Shown here in pieces: positions 58,938-64,000 of a stretch of 64,000 nucleotides of DNA (position 1 is its first letter; each line of letters starts with the position of its first letter). Under the pieces are notes generated by a model, which searched no databases, was not told the origin of the DNA, and worked only from the letters and a program-made list of their open reading frames with translations. The position numbers were made by a program, and so were the translations under genes. The stretch comes from Lichtheimia corymbifera B2541 (lineage: Eukaryota > Mucoromycota > Mucoromycetes > Mucorales > Lichtheimiaceae), in contig JNEU01000769.1 of NCBI GenBank assembly GCA_000697475.1, positions 62,001 to 126,000 of the forward strand, in the 5' to 3' direction.

Positions 58938-59275
58938 ATGAAACTACTTGCCATTGCTGTCATTTGTGCTATCGCTTCTGCAGTTAGCGCTGTTGCTCCC
59001 CAAGGAGGAGGTCAATCCGGAGGACAAGTGGATGCACAAACGGGAGGACAAGCAGCTGGAAACCAGAAAAAACCCTGCGTGGGCAGAACTGACGAAGAGT
59101 GCGTCGAACCTGAATGCTACAAGTATATATCGGTTACATACGATCCCAAAGCCAATGCAGGCGAGAGATGGAAAGGTATATCTTTTTTTGGCATTAGCTT
59201 TAAATGCTGCTGGTTTACTAATGCACAAACATTGCAGGCTACTTTGAGTGTCAAGAGCCAAAGATACATAAGTGA
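58938..59275 (+). CDS. Small secreted cysteine-containing protein
   Basis: Exons 58938-59175 and 59238-59275 join in phase to 91 residues. The first 18-19 residues (MKLLAIAVICAIASAVSAV) form a clear signal peptide. The mature protein starts with Gly/Gln-rich repeats (GGGQSGGQ, TGGQAAGNQ), then a cysteine part CVGRTDEECVEPECYKYISV and, after the intron, YFECQEPKIHK. This gives four cysteines with a C-x4-C pair like that of the other small secreted protein at 17291. A TATA box lies close upstream. The 62-bp intron ends in TTGCAG; reading through it gives a longer, less plausible 162-residue frame. No family is recognised; function is open. Confidence 0.6.
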
Positions 59276-60034
59276 TGTTGGAAAAAGCCTTCTAAGGTGC
59301 TTGTATGTTGTAGAGAAGCGGCTATTGGGTCATGTACAGTACCAGATAGAGATAATTGACAACCTCATTCACAACTTCGAAATACTTATATACACCACTT
59401 TTTGTTGCCTCATTTATTGCTGCTGAACCTTGTATGCTAGAGCATCTATATCGTTTTATACGCTTATCCTAGCCAAAGGAATGAGAGTATTGTGATTCTG
59501 CTAGATTGGGATAATGCCACCTTGTCTATCACAGAGCCTGATTTATGCATGGACATTCAATCATATCAAGGCTCTTTGTGAAGGCGCCCCACCGTTAGAA
59601 ACAAACGGCTTTGCTCGAAATATCTGGACCGCCCAACACAAAACACAGCAAGCACTTTGTTGGTGATAATTTAGACTAGCAAAACATTGAAACAAGACAT
59701 TGAAGTATGTACGGCAACATCTAATACGTCAAGGTGATCACGAGCTTTACACCAAAGGATCAAGTTGTATGAATTCAATTCTATGGCAAGCGTCAAACGC
59801 CATCAAGCCTTATAAATTCATTTATTTATTGAAGGTGTAGCGATTATACATGGCTCGTTAGATTCAAGAGATTCTGTATAATATATTCCCAGGATGGATT
59901 AGTCCCCAACCTATAGCAATTCCAGTGTACCATTCACTCCATGTCAACTTTGAGATATCATTTCCATGCGCCAAGTCAAATAAATTGCCCTTCAATCCCA
60001 ATTTGATTTTTCCTTCACTCCTCTTTCTGCGCAC
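59276..60034. other. Intergenic region with dispersed repeat
   Basis: Holds copy 2 of the dispersed repeat (about 59545-59665) and the promoter of the permuted GTPase gene. No gene is supported. Confidence 0.4.
59545..59665 (+). repeat. Dispersed repeat, copy 2
   Basis: Contains CCTGATTTATGCATG, then AAGGCTCTTTGTGAA and CGCCCAACACAAAAC, in the same order and orientation as the copy at 1255-1370. The copies are clearly diverged. Confidence 0.5.
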
Positions 60035-61759
60035 ATGAAAGGAACAAGAGCACTGATCCCATGTCGAAGGTTGATCAGCTCACGATCACGGCAAACACTC
60101 GTCCCACGATCTGTTACGCACTTCAGCACCTTGACCATGAGACGTCCAACCCCACATTGGTCAACAACAGCAATACGATCAACTTGGGCTACTCCTGTCA
60201 CTGTCAAACGGCTGACAAGCACAGCTGCTACACTCCATTGTCCCGGGTGTGGTGCCCCATTCCAATCGAGCGACTCTTCCAAGCCTGGCTTTTATGTTGA
60301 ACGTGAGAAGAAACCTGCCAAGGAAAAGAAAAGGAGCAACAAGACATTGGACGAGCAACAGTATCAAGCTGCTGTCGAGAACCTGGATCCCGAGACGCGT
60401 GCGCTTTTACTGCAACAAGAAGAACCATCAGCTGACGAGAATGATACATTGCATGACGAGGTTATTGAAAAGGTGGATGATATCGATGAGAAAAAGACGA
60501 CACGACGCATCATTTGTGAGCGATGTTATCAGCTGGAACATCGTGGCAACAGCAATACCTCTGCTCAGTTTTTACGTGCCAGCAAACAGTATAGTTCTCT
60601 AGAATTCCTCAAGACAAAGCGTAATCCATTGATCGTGGTGGTGGTGGATGTGACGGATTTACCTTTCTCTTTGGCACAACTACCCACCAATCCAACCGCA
60701 CGATTCATTGTGGCAGCCAACAAGTTTGATTTGTTGCCAGGCAGTGCCCGTCGTCATGAGCAACGTTTACGAGATTGGATTGTGCAACATGCCAAACAAC
60801 AGGGGATCAGCACATCTCAAATTCAGCACGTGCAGTTGGTCAGCGCTACCAAAGGATGGGGTATCCAAGGTTTATTACGACGTATTGATGAGGAGCGTAT
60901 GCCAACGGATGATGTATATCTTGTGGGTGCAACCAATGTCGGCAAATCAGCCTTGGTCAATCAAATCGTTTCGCAACAACGCACAGGAAGCGACAAACGT
61001 CAATATCGTATCACTAGTTCACCTGCACCAGGCACCACAATGGGCACCATTCGTATACCTCTTCATGCACTTGGAATGAGCAGCAATAATATCAACACCC
61101 CACACGGCTTTCAACGCGATCGTTTCCTTGTCGACACACCTGGCATCATCAATGATCAGCAGCTGATACATTTAATGCCCTTTTCGGATCAGAAGAAGTT
61201 TCTAAAACAGCATGAACTGAAGCCTCTCACGTTTCGATTGCTTCCAGGTAGGTAGCTTATTGAGAAAGTATGAGCGAGAATGGAATCCATTGATATTAAT
61301 TCACATTTGGAAACAGGCAAATCATTGGTGCTTAAGCCTTTCATTCGCATTGACCTGGTTGAATCCACCGATCCAGTATTGTTGACACTCTTCACTCATC
61401 TCAACCCACACATCACAAAGACTGCCAAGCTAGATGAAAAGATGCAAGCAGCCACAGATTCTTCCTCCTTGTCCTTACTGGATCCCAAGCTATTACAGCT
61501 CGATACTCTACAGCCAATACCGGAACTGCTCAAAGTACAAGGATTCCATAAATCACGTGCATCTCTGGATTTGGCATTTGCAAGCATGGGATGGGCAGCT
61601 GTTACTGGATTATTCAATGAGGCCAAATTCCGGATATGGTTACCTAGCCAAGTTGACCCTTACAAGGCATTCAGTGTTCGAGAACCACCGATGTTGCCAT
61701 TCGAGTATCGTGGTGTCCTTCGCAAGTTCTATGGATCCGGTGAACGAGCTCGTAAATAG
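60035..61759 (+). CDS. Circularly permuted GTPase, YqeH/NOA1/Gep3 type
   Basis: These GTPases help assemble the small subunit of mitochondrial (or bacterial and plastid) ribosomes. Exons 60035-61247 and 61317-61759 close to 551 residues. The N terminus is Arg/Ser/Thr-rich with almost no acidic residues for about 65 positions, as expected for a mitochondrial targeting sequence. A zinc site follows, CPGCGAPF and, about 95 residues on, CERCYQLEHRG. The G motifs come in permuted order: G4 AANKFDLL, G5 VSATKGWG, G1 GATNVGKSALVNQI, a Thr-rich switch, G3 DTPGI. This order defines the family. A C-terminal RNA-binding-like part ends RKFYGSGERARK. The name Gep3 applies to the yeast member; I leave the symbol open. 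Confidence 0.88.
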
Positions 61760-62789
61760 AAGGATATACATTCCAATAAAAGAACATCATGATAGAAGCG
61801 AAGGAGGTATCCTTGTATGGTGTTGCATTCATAGAGAACAATATGACAATAAATCCATCTTACAATCCATACCGCAATACGTTGAAGAGCAATTGACCTA
61901 TACTAAATGCTGTGTATGTTGACAGATGAATTTATCCTAAGCTCTTGGATTATAAAGGTTATGAAAAAGGATGAAAACGCATTGTTAGCATATTGCTCAA
62001 GGAAGGTGTTCTATGAATAACACGCGTACACGCTTTTTGTAGTCATCATTGATTGCCAATCATATAAACTCATAGGGAATAAGTTTAAAGTGAATGGGGT
62101 TTTGTATTGAAATATGCTACATCTATACTCTGTTGATAGAACTCTGTGCCTTGTTCGATTAATGTAGCGTACGGTATGTCAATGCTTGTTGCCATATCAA
62201 ATAACACTTGTTTGCCTTCTTCCACACCATACAATATCGTCACGTCTGGGGTCATTGCGTGCATCGAGGTGTCTCGCCATAAGAGTTTGTTAGTAAAGAT
62301 AGATTTCTTCCTGTCTTTTCATCTCCTTACCTGAACACAAACATGGAATAATCAAGAACGCTGATGAAAAGAGCTATAAGCAGGAAAAATAATCGAAAAA
62401 GACGTAGGCGGAAGATGCGTATGCCACAACAGTCGACCTAACATGTAGTAGGAAAATAGTAGCTGCTTGTCATGTGTACACGGTGGAACACAGGCTCTTC
62501 TCGACTGGCTATAAGCAGGAAAAATAGTCGAAAAACACGTAGGCGGAAGGTGTGTATGCCACAGCAGTCGGCCTAACATGTAGTTGGAAAATAGTAGCTG
62601 CTTGTCATATGTGCACGAACCAAACCAGGATCGTAGATCACACAGGCCAGTACTTCAGCGTAGAGATGCTATCCTTTCTCGTTGGCCATCTTGTATAAAC
62701 TTGTTGAATGGTTAGTATGCGACAATAAAAGAGGCGTAGGCTCGTTTATCACTTTCCATTGTTCACTTTCCTCTTTTCGATAGTTCGTC
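61760..62789. other. Intergenic region with tandem duplication
   Basis: Between the permuted GTPase and the last gene. It holds the 139-bp tandem duplication at 62370-62620; otherwise nothing is supported. Confidence 0.4.
62370..62620 (+). repeat. Tandem duplication of a 139-bp unit
   Basis: The unit starts GCTATAAGCAGGAAAAATA at about 62370 and starts again at 62509. Both copies then carry CGTAGGCGGAAG, GTATGCCACA, CCTAACATGTAGT and GTAGCTGCTTGTCAT. The second copy is partial, about 110 bp, with roughly ten differences. Minus-strand translation gives a repeated MLGRLLWHTHLPPT, but nothing suggests it is made. Confidence 0.85.
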
Positions 62790-64000
62790 ATGATCGAAAG
62801 GGCCGTTGATAAGCAAATTGTTGTCTGCAATCGAGTATGCATCGTTTCTCGTACCAAGAACAAACCTGTTGAGATGCCGCTTGGAGCTTTGGTGTTGAAC
62901 CGCCGAGCGGAGCTAAAATGGTGTGCAGCTGTTAAGCATCATTTGAACGCGCCTCTTCCACCAACAATGACTTCTTGGATCGACTGCAGCTTGAATGACT
63001 ATTTTGAAACGGTGCCTATGGAACGCGCATCGTACACTCAGTTTATAAACAGTATGAGAGAAAGGATTGTCACCCACTGTACGAGTGAAACAAACTTTGA
63101 AGACCTCGATTCCGTATTGTACAAGCGGTTTAAAGAGAAACTCAGCGATCATGCACCACGCTCAGCCAGCCGACGGTTCGCAGCTAAGAAGATTTGGAAC
63201 GCTATCAAGACCTCATGTTTGCAAGAACAGTATCAACTTGAAAAAGCTCAACTTGCTCAACATTTGAAAAACGACTACTTGACTTTGTTGACTGAAACAC
63301 GTGAGGTGGTAACTGACGACATGGGCGATTATATCAATGAACATGGTGGCAGCAGCAGCAGTAACAGCATTGGCAACAACAGCAGCAGCATTGGCAACAA
63401 AAGGAAAGCTTCAAGCAAAGGCAAAGGGAAGCAGAAAGCTCATCATTCTATCCATCAGTCTTCCAACGTCGACGTTGATAATGAAGACCCGTTCAATGAC
63501 CATACACCATCTGAGCGTGCACGTACATCGATATTGAAATACAGAGCAGGAGCGCAGCATGTCAGTGAGATCCACAAACAAGAGTAAGTAATGAACAAAT
63601 GAAACCAATGATACCCATAATACTCACATTGCATAATCAAGTCTGTTGTATTATAGCATTGTAGATTTGACTCCTTCTTCAACATCCAAGTTTCGAGACC
63701 ATATGGTTGAAGAATATATCCATGAAATCATTTCTCTTGCCAGGGGATGTCATACAAGAAAAAGCACGCTTCCAAATGATGTTAAGGACTATGCTGCGAC
63801 CATCATGGACACAGTGGTAATATGCATTTCCATTTTCCTGCTATTGACTATTTTTAACGCTGGCCTATACATGCTAGGTTGACCTGCCAAGCTACCGGAT
63901 TGCAATCAAAGAATCTAAACAAGCGCTTAAGGAGGCAAACGACGGGGACAGCAAATGGAAAAGGAGCGTAATCAGATTAATGAAGCACTAGTAAGTATAT
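62790..64000 (+). CDS. Unrecognised gene, truncated by the window end
   Basis: Three exons can be followed: 62790-63583, 63657-63816 and 63878-63990. All are in phase, with a donor GTAAGT at 63991, so the gene continues past the window. About 355 residues are visible. The first 185 form a mixed helical region (CAAVKHHLNAPLPPTMTSW, YTQFINSMRERIVTHC). Then a Ser/Asn/Gly-rich and basic stretch appears (SSSIGNKRKASSKGKGKQK), which may carry a nuclear signal. The second exon has HMVEEYIHEIISLARGCH and the third SKQALKEANDGDSKWKRSV. No known domain is recognised. The start is the first ATG after TTCGTC; a different start upstream is possible. Confidence 0.6.

Noticed and set aside
59176..59426. Read-through extension of the small secreted protein
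   Set aside because: It ignores a good GT..TTGCAG intron; the extension is hydrophobic and irregular, and splicing restores a compact cysteine pattern.

Overview
The window looks like nuclear DNA of an early-diverging filamentous fungus, most likely a member of the Mucorales (Mucoromycota). This is inferred. Genes are close together, introns are short (mostly 50-90 bp, GT..AG) and frequent, and coding sequence is rich in CAA/GAA codons. The proteins include fungal-type families: a pentafunctional AROM polypeptide, Rax1-like, Ecl1, Sey1, an Akr1-type palmitoyltransferase, and a bZIP with a DUF3425-like tail. I rebuilt 18 complete multi-exon or single-exon genes plus one gene cut by the right edge. 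For almost all of them the exon phases close exactly.

Layout, left to right. 1-2661 has no confident gene but holds a decayed coding-like stretch and a dispersed repeat. Then come Mog1 (+), an RGS/membrane protein of the Rax1 type (-), NAC beta (+), a tiny Ecl1-family zinc protein (-), Akr1 (-) and Sey1 (+). From 17.2 to 24.5 kb lie a small secreted cysteine-rich protein (+), a secreted GH35 beta-galactosidase (-) and a low-complexity Gln/Glu-rich protein with three basic patches (-). From 24.5 to 28.9 kb is a gene-poor island with about seven decayed copies of one repeat unit, some inverted. Next are a GNAT-like membrane protein (-), AROM (-), TFIIH subunit Tfb1/p62 (+), an ALDH3-type fatty aldehyde dehydrogenase (-), an ISWI remodeller (+), the PKA regulatory subunit (-), a BAR protein (-), HMG-CoA reductase (-) and a bZIP factor (-). 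The right end carries a second small secreted cysteine-rich protein (+), a circularly permuted mitochondrial GTPase (+), a 139-bp tandem duplication and the start of an unrecognised gene (+).

Functional links are loose, as expected for fungal housekeeping DNA. There is no biosynthetic cluster, CRISPR array, tRNA or rRNA that I can support. Shared themes are ER/membrane biology (Sey1, Akr1, HMG-CoA reductase, BAR, Rax1), gene expression (Tfb1, ISWI, NAC, bZIP) and central metabolism (AROM, ALDH, HMG-CoA reductase). The least explained parts are the 27-28.8 kb repeat island, the 1.7-2.25 kb decayed coding region, the two small secreted proteins, the Gln/Glu-rich protein and the truncated gene at the right edge.
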